A stretch of 64,000 nt of DNA from assembly GCA_905234695.1 (NCBI GenBank), contig CAJOHZ010000019.1, positions 1-64,000 of the forward strand, read 5' to 3'. The position numbers and the translations under genes are program-made. Each line of letters begins with the position of its first letter. The stretch's first letter is position 1. The DNA is from an uncultured Bacteroidales bacterium (lineage in GTDB: Bacteria > Bacteroidota > Bacteroidia > Bacteroidales > P3). Positions 31,452-40,296 of this stretch are shown one piece after another. The notes under the pieces are model-generated. The model had not been told where the DNA came from, did no database searches, and saw only the letters and a program-made list of their open reading frames with translations.

Positions 31452-31835
31452 CTACTTGACCTCGACTTCGGCACCAGCCTCTTCGAGAGCCTTCTTCAGC
31501 GAGTCAGCCTCGTCTTTGCTCACGCCTTCCTTCACGGGCTTGGGAGCATTGTCAACGAGTTCCTTGGACTCCTTCAGGCCCAGGCTTGCCATATCCTTCA
31601 CAGCCTTCACGACGGCCAGCTTCTTGGTGGCATCGGGAACACCCTTCAGGATCACGTCGAAAGAGGTCTTCTCCTCAGCAGCGGCGGCACCGCCGGCAGC
31701 GGGAGCGGCGGCAACTGCGACTGCAGCGGCTGCGGGCTCAATACCATATTCTTCTTTCAGAACGTCAGCGAGTTCTTTTACTTCTTTAACGGTTAAGTTA
31801 ACCAGTTCTTCAGCGATAGCTTTGATGTCTGCCAT
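31452..31835 (-). CDS. rplL: 50S ribosomal protein L7/L12
   Basis: The 127-residue stalk protein has the N-terminal dimerisation helix ([19 protein letters not shown]), an Ala/Gly-rich hinge at about 36-56, and the conserved C-terminal factor-binding domain ([40 protein letters not shown]). It forms the flexible stalk with L10 that recruits EF-Tu and EF-G. It is 88 bp downstream of rplJ. Confidence 0.98.
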   Translation of the reverse strand: MADIKAIAEELVNLTVKEVKELADVLKEEYGIEPAAAAVAVAAAPAAGGAAAAEEKTSFDVILKGVPDATKKLAVVKAVKDMASLGLKESKELVDNAPKPVKEGVSKDEADSLKKALEEAGAEVEVK

Positions 31836-31923
31836 GACTTATTAAATTTTAATGTGTTTTTACTAATTTTGATTTGTTTGTTTTGTTTTCCGGACTTTTG
31901 CGGAGTCCTAACCGTTGGGCCTC

Positions 31924-32457
31924 TTAGGCCTCTTTTTTCTCCTCTAATGTTTTCAGGACACCCGTAATCGTGTTGGCACCCGACTGAAGCTGAGAAATAA
32001 CGTTCTTGGCGGGGGACTGCAGAAGGGCCACCACATCGGCGATGAGTTCGTTCTTGGACTTGATGTTGACAAGAGCGTCGAGGTTCTCGGCACCGATATA
32101 GAAACTCTCTTCGACATACGCACCCTTCAAGACGGGCTTCTGGGCGGTCTTCTCGCTGGCGCGGAACTCCTTGATGAGCTTCGCGGGAGCGTTGTTGGTG
32201 TTAGAAAGCATTATGGCAGTTTCGCCCTTCACCACGGGGAACAGTTCGGAATAATCCTTTCCAGTCTGTTCCATCGCCTTAATGAGAAGAGCGTTCTTGA
32301 CTACTTCCAGCTTGACCTCCTTGCGGAAAGCGGCTCTGCGCAGCTTGCTGGTCATCACGGAGTTCAAGCCTCCGATGTCAGCAATGTAAAGATGCGGATA
32401 AGCCTTAATCTCTTCGCACAACTGGCCAATCAACTGGTCTTTCTGTTCTTTTCTCAT
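31924..32457 (-). CDS. rplJ: 50S ribosomal protein L10
   Basis: The 177-residue protein is the stalk base. It contains the rRNA-binding N-terminus (YIADIGGLNSVMTSKLRRAA, KLEVVKNALLIKAME) and a C-terminal helix (VISQLQSGANTITGVLKTLE) that carries L7/L12 dimers. In many bacteria L10 represses its own mRNA. No leader structure was resolved here in the 23-bp gap to rplA. Confidence 0.98.
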   Translation of the reverse strand: MRKEQKDQLIGQLCEEIKAYPHLYIADIGGLNSVMTSKLRRAAFRKEVKLEVVKNALLIKAMEQTGKDYSELFPVVKGETAIMLSNTNNAPAKLIKEFRASEKTAQKPVLKGAYVEESFYIGAENLDALVNIKSKNELIADVVALLQSPAKNVISQLQSGANTITGVLKTLEEKKEA

Positions 32458-32480
32458 AATGTTCTTTCATTAATTAAGGG

Positions 32481-33176
32481 TTACACGGTAGCGGCTTTGG
32501 TGTCCACCTTGACGCCGGGGCTCATGGTACTGCTGATGGAGATGCTCTTCACATAAGTACCCTTTGCAGCGGCGGGTTTCAGCTTGATAATCGCCTGCAA
32601 CACCTCACGGGCATTGTCGACAATCTTGTTGTTGTCAAACGACACCTTCGCGACGGCGGTGTGGATGATACCAAACTTGTCGACTTTGAAGTCGATCTTA
32701 CCGGCCTTGGCCTCTTGGACAGCCTTGCCGACTTCCATGGTAACCGTGCCTGTTTTGGGGTTCGGCATCAGGCCACGGGGACCTAAGATACGGCCGAGCG
32801 CACCAACCTTGGGCATCACGCTGGGCATGGTAATGATAACGTCTACATCCGTCCAACCGCCTTTGATCTTGGTGATGTACTCATCGAGACCGTAATAATC
32901 AGCTCCGGCTGCTTTTGCCTCTTCCTCCTTGTCGGGGGTGCAGAGCACGAGGACACGGACCGTCTTGCCAGTGCCGTGGGGCAGCGTCACACTGCCGCGC
33001 ACCATCTGGTTGGCCTTACGAGGGTCGACACCCAAACGCACGTCGATATCCACGGAGGCATCGAACTTCGTGTAGGTGATAGACTTCATGACCTCAACTG
33101 CCTCCTCCAAAGTGTAGACCTTAGTCCTGTCGAATTTGGCGAAAGCTTCTTTTTGTTTCTTCGTTAATTTTGCCAT
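32481..33176 (-). CDS. rplA: 50S ribosomal protein L1
   Basis: The 231-residue protein of the L1 stalk has the typical segments [31 protein letters not shown], and [20 protein letters not shown]. It binds 23S rRNA near the E site and can repress the L11-L1 message. Length is normal. It lies 64 bp after rplK. Confidence 0.98.
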   Translation of the reverse strand: MAKLTKKQKEAFAKFDRTKVYTLEEAVEVMKSITYTKFDASVDIDVRLGVDPRKANQMVRGSVTLPHGTGKTVRVLVLCTPDKEEEAKAAGADYYGLDEYITKIKGGWTDVDVIITMPSVMPKVGALGRILGPRGLMPNPKTGTVTMEVGKAVQEAKAGKIDFKVDKFGIIHTAVAKVSFDNNKIVDNAREVLQAIIKLKPAAAKGTYVKSISISSTMSPGVKVDTKAATV

Positions 33177-33240
33177 GATTGTTTGTTTTTGTGGTCACCG
33201 CATCATTCGGTGATGATGCTACCACGGTTAATTAATCGAT

Positions 33241-33684
33241 TTACTTTGCAAGCGGATTCTCTCCTTTCACAGAGATACCCATGCTGCGGGCAGTGCCAGC
33301 CACCATACTCATTGCCGACTCGATAGTGAAGCAATTGAGATCCGGCATCTTGGCCTCTGCAATCTGACGCACCTGGTCCCAGGTGACGGAAGCCACCTTC
33401 ACGCGGTTGGGTTCGGCAGAACCCTTGGCGGCCTTGGAGAGTTCCTTCAGCTGGACAGCGACAGGAGGCGTCTTAACTACAAAGTCAAAGGACTTGTCGG
33501 CATACACAGTGATGATCACGGGGACAATCTTTCCCGCCTGATCCTGCGTACGGGCATTGAACTGCTTGCAAAACTCCATGATGTTCACACCCTTGGCACC
33601 CAGTGCGGGTCCCACGGGAGGAGCAGGGTTGGCAGCTCCGCCTTTGATTTGCAATTTAATCAATCCTGCAACTTCTTTTGCCAT
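33241..33684 (-). CDS. rplK: 50S ribosomal protein L11
   Basis: The 147-residue protein has the N-terminal motif [20 protein letters not shown] and the C-terminal rRNA-binding region ([20 protein letters not shown]). It belongs to the GTPase centre and is needed for RelA stimulation in other bacteria. It follows nusG by 40 bp. Confidence 0.98.
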   Translation of the reverse strand: MAKEVAGLIKLQIKGGAANPAPPVGPALGAKGVNIMEFCKQFNARTQDQAGKIVPVIITVYADKSFDFVVKTPPVAVQLKELSKAAKGSAEPNRVKVASVTWDQVRQIAEAKMPDLNCFTIESAMSMVAGTARSMGISVKGENPLAK

Positions 33685-33724
33685 TGATGTAAATTTTTAG
33701 TTAGAATTGATACAGTTGATTTTA

Positions 33725-34270
33725 CTATTCTTTTTCCACTTGGTTGTAACTGAGCTCCAGGGGAGTTCTGCGACCGAAGATCTTGACCGTAACCTTCAAT
33801 TTCTTCTTTTCGTCGTTCACATCCTCAATCACGCCCACGAAACTGCTGAACGGACCGTCGATGACCTTGACGGACTCACCCACCAGGTAGGTGTCGTTGA
33901 TTCCGTCGATGGCATCCATCTGGTCGTCCATCTTACCGAGAATACGGTTGATTTCGTTCTGGCGCATGGGGATGGGCTTCCCTCCCGTCTCGCGCAGGAA
34001 ATCCAACACATTGGGAACATTCTGAATCACGGGGATGATTTCGTCGCGCAGATCGGCTTCAATCAATACATATCCGGGGAAATAGTTGCGGTCTTTCACC
34101 ACCTTCTTCCCGTTGCGGATCGCATAGACCTTCTCGGTAGGGATAAGTACTTGGGGCACATCTTCGCTCCAGCCACGTTTGGCCATCTCGCTCTCGATGT
34201 ACTCCTTCGCCTTCTTCTCTTTACCGCTTATCGCTCTGACAACGTACCATTTCTTAGACTGATGTTCCAT
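33725..34270 (-). CDS. nusG: Transcription termination/antitermination factor NusG
   Basis: The 181-residue protein opens with the NGN domain (KWYVVRAISGKEKKAKEYIE) and has a central PGYVLIEADL motif. Its C-terminal KOW domain contains the segment GESVKVIDGPFSSFVGVIED. It binds RNA polymerase to raise processivity and couples to Rho or the ribosome. Length is standard. Confidence 0.97.
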   Translation of the reverse strand: MEHQSKKWYVVRAISGKEKKAKEYIESEMAKRGWSEDVPQVLIPTEKVYAIRNGKKVVKDRNYFPGYVLIEADLRDEIIPVIQNVPNVLDFLRETGGKPIPMRQNEINRILGKMDDQMDAIDGINDTYLVGESVKVIDGPFSSFVGVIEDVNDEKKKLKVTVKIFGRRTPLELSYNQVEKE

Positions 34271-34407
34271 GTTGTTTCTTTAAGAATAGTGATTTATACT
34301 TTCACCACACGGCCAACGCCGCGGGGAACGTTCTCCTTTTCAGACAAACACAGCAGATGCCATAGTCTCAAAAAATTTGGGAAGCAAGACTTGGTACCTG
34401 TCGGGTT

Positions 34408-34635
34408 TTATCTGCGTAAGAAGTCATAAAAGAATCCCAATATACCTTTCCACACCGCATCCTGCTCACCGAACACTCCAAAGATAAGGTCCATCAGGAA
34501 TACCACGAGGGCAATAATGATTGATGCTACAGCCACCACAACGGCGCTGTTCTGCAGCTCTTTGAAAGTGGGCCACGACACTTTGTGCACTAACTCATCG
34601 TAGCTCTCTTTAACGTAATTACCGAACTTAGACAT
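34408..34635 (-). CDS. secE: Preprotein translocase subunit SecE
   Basis: The 75-residue protein has one C-terminal membrane segment (AVVVAVASIIIALVVFLMDLIF) preceded by the amphipathic helix motif YVKESYDELVHKVSWPTFKE, where VSWPT is the family hallmark. It stabilises SecY in the inner membrane. Position between tRNA-Trp and nusG is conserved in the phylum. Confidence 0.97.
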   Translation of the reverse strand: MSKFGNYVKESYDELVHKVSWPTFKELQNSAVVVAVASIIIALVVFLMDLIFGVFGEQDAVWKGILGFFYDFLRR

Positions 34636-34654
34636 TTGATATCAATTATTTTTG

Positions 34655-34725
34655 CAGGGGCAGAGAGAATCGAACTCCCAACTACGGTTTTGGAGACCGT
34701 CATTATACCATTTAACTATGCCCCT
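34655..34725 (-). tRNA. tRNA-Trp (CCA)
   Basis: Minus-strand acceptor AGGGGCA pairs with TGCCCCT, the anticodon loop is CTCCAAA and the T arm is GGGAGTTCGATTCTC. CCA is not encoded. It lies between tuf and secE, as usual in Bacteroidetes. Confidence 0.95.
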
Positions 34726-34730
34726 GTGTG

Positions 34731-34755
34731 AGTGATTAGCTCTTCACTAATCACT
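34731..34755. other. Hairpin between tuf and tRNA-Trp
   Basis: AGTGATTAG and CTAATCACT form a perfect nine-pair stem with a seven-base loop. No T-run follows on the transcribed strand, so it may be a processing signal, not a terminator. The AGTGATTAG word is also repeated at 43471-43551. Confidence 0.5.
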
Positions 34756-34764
34756 CTTCACGGA

Positions 34765-35967
34765 TTATTCAATAATCTTGGTCACCTGACCGGAACCGAC
34801 GGTACGGCCACCCTCGCGGATAGCGAAGCGCAGGTTCTCGTTCAGAGCGATGTCGCTGATCAGGTCCACAGTGATCGTCAAGTTATCACCAGGCATCACC
34901 ATCTCACGGCCTTCGGGGAGAGAGATCTCACCGGTCACGTCAGTGGTGCGGAAGTAGAACTGAGGACGATATTTGTTGTGGAACGGAGTGTGACGGCCGC
35001 CTTCCTCTTTCTTCAGGATATAGACGGTAGCCTCGAATTTGTGGTGAGGATGGATGGAACCGGGGGCGGCAATAACCATACCACGACGGATCTCGTCCTT
35101 GTCGATACCGCGGAGCAGCAGACCCACATTGTCACCAGCTTCACCCTGGTCGAGGATCTTGCGGAACATCTCGACACCGGTGACGGTGCTCTTCAGTTTC
35201 TCGGCACCCATACCGATGATGTCAACGGCATCACCAGTGTGGATAACGCCAGTCTCGATACGGCCGGTACCCACAGTACCACGACCGGTGATGGAGAAGA
35301 CGTCCTCAACAGGCATCAGGAAGGGCTTGTCAACAGCGCGCTGGGGCAGAGGAATCCAAGTGTCGACGGCTTCCATCAGTTTGTTGACAGCGGTAACACC
35401 CATTCCGTTGGGGTCTTCACCGTTCAGAGCGGCGAGGGCGGAGCCACGGATCACGGGGATATTGTCACCGTCGAAATCGTAGGAGCTGAGGAGCTCGCGG
35501 ATTTCCATCTCAACGAGGTCGAGAAGCTCGGGGTCATCCACAAGGTCGCACTTGTTCATGAACACCACCAGCTGGGGAACACCAACCTGACGGGCGAGCA
35601 GGATGTGCTCACGGGTCTGGGGCATGGGACCATCGGTAGCGGCCACAACGAGGATAGCACCGTCCATCTGGGCAGCACCGGTAACCATGTTCTTCACATA
35701 GTCAGCGTGACCGGGGCAGTCGACGTGAGCATAGTGACGGGTCTCCGTCTGATACTCAACGTGAGCGGTGTTAATGGTGATACCACGCTCTTTCTCTTCG
35801 GGAGCGGAGTCGATGGAGTCGAAGGACTTAATCTCAGCGAGAGTGGGGTCCTTTTCAGCCAGCACCTTGGTGATAGCAGCGGTAAGGGTGGTCTTACCAT
35901 GGTCAACGTGGCCGATAGTACCGATGTTGACGTGCGGTTTAGAACGATCGAATTTTTCTTTTGCCAT
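34765..35967 (-). CDS. tuf: Elongation factor Tu
   Basis: The 400-residue GTPase delivers aminoacyl-tRNA to the ribosome. G1 (GHVDHGKTT), switch II/G3 ([12 protein letters not shown]), G4 (NKCD) and G5 (GSALA) are all visible, followed by the two beta-barrel domains. This is the only tuf copy in the window. It sits between four upstream tRNA genes and tRNA-Trp, probably in one primary transcript from the promoter at 36489-36518. Confidence 0.99.
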   Translation of the reverse strand: MAKEKFDRSKPHVNIGTIGHVDHGKTTLTAAITKVLAEKDPTLAEIKSFDSIDSAPEEKERGITINTAHVEYQTETRHYAHVDCPGHADYVKNMVTGAAQMDGAILVVAATDGPMPQTREHILLARQVGVPQLVVFMNKCDLVDDPELLDLVEMEIRELLSSYDFDGDNIPVIRGSALAALNGEDPNGMGVTAVNKLMEAVDTWIPLPQRAVDKPFLMPVEDVFSITGRGTVGTGRIETGVIHTGDAVDIIGMGAEKLKSTVTGVEMFRKILDQGEAGDNVGLLLRGIDKDEIRRGMVIAAPGSIHPHHKFEATVYILKKEEGGRHTPFHNKYRPQFYFRTTDVTGEISLPEGREMVMPGDNLTITVDLISDIALNENLRFAIREGGRTVGSGQVTKIIE

Positions 35968-36043
35968 TTTTAATACGTATTAATCTTTCACATCTCAAGA
36001 GGGCGAAATACCTTCGTCCTCTCTGGATTTTTGCATAAAGAAG

Positions 36044-36116
<73 letters not shown>

Positions 36117-36168
36117 TTTTTACTTTGAAGCGAAGGGGCTTCGCTTTCGCCCCTTCCCGCTTGACTTG

Positions 36169-36241
36169 AGCGGAAGACGGGGCTCGAACCCGCCACCTAT
36201 AGCTTGGAAGGCTATCGCTCTACCAAATGAGCTACTTCCGC
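36169..36241 (-). tRNA. tRNA-Gly (TCC)
   Basis: Minus-strand acceptor GCGGAAG pairs with CTTCCGC, the anticodon loop is CTTCCAA and the T arm is GCGGGTTCGAGCCCCGT-like. CCA is not encoded. Confidence 0.95.
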
Positions 36242-36255
36242 TTCTCTGTAGGTTG

Positions 36256-36337
36256 TGGGGAAGAGTGGACTCGAACCACTGAACTCCGAAGAGGACAGAT
36301 TTACAGTCTGTTGCAATTGCCACTATGCGACTTCCCC
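36256..36337 (-). tRNA. tRNA-Tyr (GTA)
   Basis: Minus-strand acceptor GGGGAAG pairs with CTTCCCC, the anticodon loop is CTGTAAA, and a long variable arm fits tyrosine. CCA is not encoded. Confidence 0.95.
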
Positions 36338-36371
36338 AAGTTTGATGTATCTCTGTGGGGTGGAGATAACG

Positions 36372-36444
36372 AGCCGATGAAGGGACTCGAACCCCCGACA
36401 GGCTGATTACAAATCAGCTACTCTACCAACTGAGTTACATCGGC
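36372..36444 (-). tRNA. tRNA-Thr (TGT)
   Basis: Minus-strand acceptor GCCGATG pairs with CATCGGC and the anticodon loop is TTTGTAA. It is the first gene of the tRNA-tuf cluster, 45 bases after the promoter. Confidence 0.95.
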
Positions 36445-36488
36445 TTTTACAGCTTGTCAAACAACTCTCTTCTCTAGTTTTGAGGCTG

Positions 36489-36518
36489 CAAAAATACAAC
36501 TTTTTCCAATACGTGCAA
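36489..36518 (-). promoter_or_regulatory. Promoter of the tRNA-tuf-secE-rpo cluster
   Basis: On the minus strand TTG (36518-36516), exactly 19 bases, and TATTTTTG (36496-36489) match the consensus fully. It would transcribe four tRNAs, tuf and tRNA-Trp, and perhaps the downstream ribosomal genes. Confidence 0.8.
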
Positions 36519-36735
36519 AATATTTTTTTCACTTTTGCACAAAAAATATTACATCACACTGATTACCAATAATATTCAAATTGAAATTTTTGACTCTCCC
36601 ACGCCTCTAGCCCTGCCGTTTTCCTATTGAAGGCCACCCTCGGAAACCATTTTTTGGGGTTCTGGGGGCACAATTTCGGCAGTATTCGCATTTCAACCTT
36701 AGCGTCAGCGTATTACGTGTTTTTCATTCACTCCC

Positions 36736-37221
36736 CTACCCTTGCATTTGCTCCTGTTCGGCGGGCTTGTCGTCGAACACCCCCATCGACTTCATCAGGA
36801 AGAAATAGTAGGCAATCACCAGCACGGCAATCATCATATCACCGATAGAGACATGCGAGCGACCCAGGAAGAGCATCGGCATCAGCATCAGCAACAACTT
36901 CGAGAGCGTATAGCAGTGGAACCCGCTCTTGCGGAGGTGGCACATCAGCACCAACCCGGCAATGGAGGCGGCATCCAGCACCGCCACCAGCAGGTAATAC
37001 CACTGGGGAACCTCCAGCAGCCGCTGCATGGCGATGGCATACATACTGTATTTCTCGGGCAGCTGGGCGTACCACTCCATCATCGCCTCGCGGAGGCCCG
37101 GCCCGCTGCAGGCCAGCAGCAACTCGCTCAGCAGACTGTTGCCCGTATTAAAGAAACTCACAATGAGAAGGACGGTCAGCGTGCGCCTGTTGACCTGGTA
37201 TTTCCTATCCTCAAAATCCAT
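36736..37221 (-). CDS. Small integral membrane protein, 161 aa
   Basis: I do not recognise a named family. The chain has a charged N-terminus (MDFEDRKYQVNRRTL) and four hydrophobic segments at about 15-38, 74-95, 106-118 and 124-142, and ends in a polar tail (DDKPAEQEQMQG). No catalytic motif is visible. It is 27 bp downstream of pyrF on the same strand and is likely co-transcribed with it. Codon use resembles its neighbours, so it is probably a normal core gene of this lineage. Confidence 0.7.
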   Translation of the reverse strand: MDFEDRKYQVNRRTLTVLLIVSFFNTGNSLLSELLLACSGPGLREAMMEWYAQLPEKYSMYAIAMQRLLEVPQWYYLLVAVLDAASIAGLVLMCHLRKSGFHCYTLSKLLLMLMPMLFLGRSHVSIGDMMIAVLVIAYYFFLMKSMGVFDDKPAEQEQMQG

Positions 37222-37248
37222 GCTTTCGTCGCTTTATCGTTACTAAGA

Positions 37249-38070
37249 TCACAACACCGCCGCCATCTGCTGTTGCAGCTTCCGGGCCTCTTCGGCTGCC
37301 CGCTCGGCAAAGTCTCTCCCGTTCGAGGCGTAGATGATACCCCGTGAGGAGTTGACCAGCAGTCCGCATTCTTTCGTCAGGCCGTACTTGCACACCTCCT
37401 CGAGGCTTCCGCCCTGGGCACCCACGCCCGGCACCAGCAGGAAGCTGTCCGGCACGATGGCCCGCACCTGCGTCAGCATGTCGGCCTTGGTGGCACCCAC
37501 CACATACATCATATTCTCGGGTGTGCCCCACTGCTTCGAGGTCTCCAGCACCTGCTCGAACAGCTTCTTCTCTCCGTCCACGGGCAGGAACTGGAAATCA
37601 TACGCCCCCTTGTTGGAGGTCAGGGCCAGCAGAATCACCCACTTGCCGTCATACACCGTGAACGGCTGCACCGAGTCGGAACCCATGTACGGGGCAATCG
37701 TCAGCGAGTCGAAGTCGAAATCGCCGTTGGGGTCCAGGAACGCCTTGGCATACTGCTGCGAGGTGTTGCCTATGTCGCCTCGTTTGGCATCGGCAATCGT
37801 GAAAGCGCGCTTTCCGAGGCCGTGCAGATACTCCATCGTCATCTGCAGCTGCCGCAGGCCCTCGATACCCATCACCTCGTAGAAAGCCAGGTTGGGCTTG
37901 TAGGCCACGGCATAGTCGATGGTGGCGTCGATGATGGCTTTGTTGAAAAGGAACACGCCGTTCTCGGCATCGCGCAGATGCTCGGGCATCTTGTTCTTGT
38001 CCACATCCAGCCCCACACAGAGGAACGAGCGGCGGCTGTATATCAGGTCTATCAGTTCTTTTCTTGTCAT
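37249..38070 (-). CDS. pyrF: Orotidine 5'-phosphate decarboxylase (type 2)
   Basis: The 273-residue enzyme makes UMP from OMP, the last step of de novo pyrimidine synthesis. The active-site lysine segment is FTIADAKRGDIGNTSQQYA (D-x-K-x-x-D-I). The N-terminal CVGLDVDKNKMP and C-terminal LLVPGVGAQGG phosphate-site motif also fit. The length of about 270 is that of the group 2 enzymes. It lies 17 bp downstream of the ABC ATPase gene. Confidence 0.95.
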   Translation of the reverse strand: MTRKELIDLIYSRRSFLCVGLDVDKNKMPEHLRDAENGVFLFNKAIIDATIDYAVAYKPNLAFYEVMGIEGLRQLQMTMEYLHGLGKRAFTIADAKRGDIGNTSQQYAKAFLDPNGDFDFDSLTIAPYMGSDSVQPFTVYDGKWVILLALTSNKGAYDFQFLPVDGEKKLFEQVLETSKQWGTPENMMYVVGATKADMLTQVRAIVPDSFLLVPGVGAQGGSLEEVCKYGLTKECGLLVNSSRGIIYASNGRDFAERAAEEARKLQQQMAAVL

Positions 38071-38087
38071 GGTATATATGTCGTTTT

Positions 38088-38780
38088 CTATTCTGTCACT
38101 TTATGGAATTTCTCCGTCAATTGCTGCGAGGTGGTGTTGGCAATCAAGTCGTCCGACACGAGGGTGCCGTGGTTGATGATGATGGCGCGGCTGCACATGG
38201 CCTCGACCTCCTGCATGATATGGGTGGAGAGCAGCACCACCTTGCTCTTGCCGGCCTGCCGTATCACATCGCGTATCTCTTCCAGCTGGTTGGGGTCCAA
38301 ACCCGTGGTGGGCTCGTCCAGAATCAGCACCTGGGGGTCGTGAATCAACGCCTGCGCCAGTCCCACGCGCTGCCGGTAGCCTTTCGACAACTGGCCGATG
38401 CGCTTGTTGCTCTCGGGCGTCAGGCCCACTCGTGCAATCATCGCCTCCACGCGGTCGTCCACATTGTCCATGCCGTGGATGCCTGCCGCGAAGCGCAGGA
38501 ATTCACGCACGTACATATCCAAATACAGCGGGTTGTGCTCGGACAGATAGCCTATCGCCCTCCGCACCGCCAGCGGGTCGTCGTAGATGCTGTGGCCGCA
38601 GATGGTGGCCTCTCCCTCCGTGGGCGGGATATAGCAGGTCAGTATCTTCATCAGCGTCGATTTCCCCGCCCCGTTGGGACCCAGCAGGCCCACCACTTCG
38701 CCCTCTTTCACAGAGAAGCTGACGTCGTTCAGCACCCGCTGGCTGTCATATATCTTCGTGATATGCTCTACTTGTATCAT
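38088..38780 (-). CDS. gldA: GldA-like ABC transporter ATPase
   Basis: The 230-residue ATPase has Walker A (GPNGAGKST at 34-42), the signature LSKGYRQRVG (about 135-144), Walker B (VLILDEPTTGLDP) and the switch His in STHIMQEVE. It resembles GldA, the ATPase of the Bacteroidetes gliding-associated exporter, in the IPPTEGEATICGHSIYDDPL segment. GldA is usually nearly 300 residues, whereas this one ends soon after LIANTTSQQL and lacks the C-terminal extension. No GldF/GldG permease is adjacent. The substrate is therefore unknown and the gene symbol is tentative. Confidence 0.75.
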   Translation of the reverse strand: MIQVEHITKIYDSQRVLNDVSFSVKEGEVVGLLGPNGAGKSTLMKILTCYIPPTEGEATICGHSIYDDPLAVRRAIGYLSEHNPLYLDMYVREFLRFAAGIHGMDNVDDRVEAMIARVGLTPESNKRIGQLSKGYRQRVGLAQALIHDPQVLILDEPTTGLDPNQLEEIRDVIRQAGKSKVVLLSTHIMQEVEAMCSRAIIINHGTLVSDDLIANTTSQQLTEKFHKVTE

Positions 38781-38819
38781 CTCTCTTCTTTCTTGATTGG
38801 TTCTTTCACGCCGTGCTCT

Positions 38820-40205
38820 TTAGTGTTCCAGCAGCTCCTTGGCCCGCTGCAGCGAGATGCGCTCGCCGTTGTGGAAGGCCACGACAAAGGCATCCTTGAA
38901 GCCCTTCTCGCGCACCGTCTTCTGCAAGGCCACCGCCTCACGCGCCGAGCGGAACCGTCCGGTGGTATAGCGGTATACCCCTTTCTGCAGGTAGTATTCG
39001 TGGTCGGTGAGGCCTTTGAACTCGCGGTCGTTGTCCTTCAACGCCTTGTTGCTGCTGAGGAACTGCACCTTGTACACCACCCCTATCTGCCAGTCGTCGG
39101 CCTGCGCGGCGCCGGTCTGCTCCTTCTCGGTCTCGGTTCCGTCCACCCCTGTCGACGGCTCCGCCGCGGGGGTCTCTACCGTCGTACCCTTCAGGGGCTC
39201 CTCCTTGGGCAGCGGGGGCTCCACATGGGTCTCCTCGTTCGACACCACCAAGTCCGCCGGCGGAACCACCGGAGTCGTCGCCGCAGGGGCGGCGGGGGTG
39301 GCTTCCGTCACAGCCGGAGTCTCTGTGGCGGCAGGGGTTTCCTGGTCCGCGACAGGCACCTCATTGGCGGTGCCCTTCTGCTTCGATGACACCGGCAGGT
39401 CTATCTTCAGGTTCGTGGGCTTCTTGACCCCCTCCGTGGCACTCTTGTACGACACAAAGGCGTTGAAGATGCTCACCACGATGGAGGCTTGTCCCTCGTC
39501 CGACATCATGTACTGCTCCTCCTCGGGGTTGCTGATAAAGCCCACCTCGGTCAGCACCGCCGGCATGGCGGTCTTGTACAGCACGAATATCTCGGCCTGC
39601 TTCACTCCGCGGTTCACCGTCTTGATGGCTTTCTTGTACTGTTCCTGGATATACTGCGCAAAATCCAGACTCTTGTCCAGATAAGCGTTCTGATACATGG
39701 CAAACATCACATAACTCTCGGGAGAATTGGGGTCGAATCCCTGGTAGTCGCTGTTGTCCTTGTAGCCCTCTTCCAGCAGGATGTCGGCATTCTCTTTCTT
39801 GGCCACCTCCATGTTGGCGCGACTCTGCGAAAGACCCATCACGTAGGTTTCCACACCCGTGGGCGTGCTGTTGGTCCAGGAGTTGCAGTGGATGGAGATA
39901 AACAGGTCGGCCTTCGCCTTGTTGGCAATCCGTGCCCGCTCGGCCAGGTCGATGTCCACATCCGTGGTGCGGGTGTAGACTACCTTCACGTCGGAATAGT
40001 TGTCCTCTATCAGCTTGCCCAGCTTCAACGCCATCGACAGGGTGAGCTCTTTTTCCTGCGATTTCTTGCCCACGGCACCTGGTTTCGCACCCCCGTGACC
40101 GGCGTCAATGACCACTGTTTTCACCTGTCCCACGGCTTTTTTCTGTGCAAAAGCCACATTATTCACACACGCCAGCACAATAATAAGTAAGAATAAACGT
40201 TTCAT
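38820..40205 (-). CDS. N-acetylmuramoyl-L-alanine amidase with SPOR domain
   Basis: The 461-residue protein begins with a signal peptide (MKRLFLLIIVLACVNNVAFA). Residues about 28-250 are an Amidase_3 domain with the zinc histidines in DAGHGGAKPG and ISIHCNSW and the catalytic glutamate region AVLTEVGFISNPEE. A Pro/Ala/Thr-rich linker spans about 260-375. A SPOR domain (VYKVQFLSSN to the C-terminus) binds denuded septal glycan. It splits peptide from muramic acid during cell separation. I chose ATG 40205: the upstream extension to 40505 would run through both promoters and antisense to lptD. Confidence 0.93.
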   Translation of the reverse strand: MKRLFLLIIVLACVNNVAFAQKKAVGQVKTVVIDAGHGGAKPGAVGKKSQEKELTLSMALKLGKLIEDNYSDVKVVYTRTTDVDIDLAERARIANKAKADLFISIHCNSWTNSTPTGVETYVMGLSQSRANMEVAKKENADILLEEGYKDNSDYQGFDPNSPESYVMFAMYQNAYLDKSLDFAQYIQEQYKKAIKTVNRGVKQAEIFVLYKTAMPAVLTEVGFISNPEEEQYMMSDEGQASIVVSIFNAFVSYKSATEGVKKPTNLKIDLPVSSKQKGTANEVPVADQETPAATETPAVTEATPAAPAATTPVVPPADLVVSNEETHVEPPLPKEEPLKGTTVETPAAEPSTGVDGTETEKEQTGAAQADDWQIGVVYKVQFLSSNKALKDNDREFKGLTDHEYYLQKGVYRYTTGRFRSAREAVALQKTVREKGFKDAFVVAFHNGERISLQRAKELLEH

Positions 40206-40252
40206 TTTCAATTTTATATTTTTTAATTTCTCTATATTGCGTAAATTATTGG

Positions 40253-40279
40253 TATCTTTGCAATCCAATTGCAAAGATA
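40253..40279. promoter_or_regulatory. Face-to-face promoters for amidase and lptD in a palindrome
   Basis: Plus-strand TATCTTTG (40253-40260) and minus-strand TATCTTTG (40279-40272) face one another across an 11-bp perfect inverted repeat with a five-base centre (TCCAA). Each transcript would start inside or beside the other's -7 element, so the two genes should interfere with each other. Clean -33 elements are not seen. Confidence 0.65.
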
Positions 40280-40296
40280 CAAGTAAAATCGGGAAA

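Noticed and set aside
38088-38780. A complete gliding-motility operon
   Set aside because: Only a shortened GldA-like ATPase is present. No GldF, GldG or other gliding gene is adjacent, so the function is left open.
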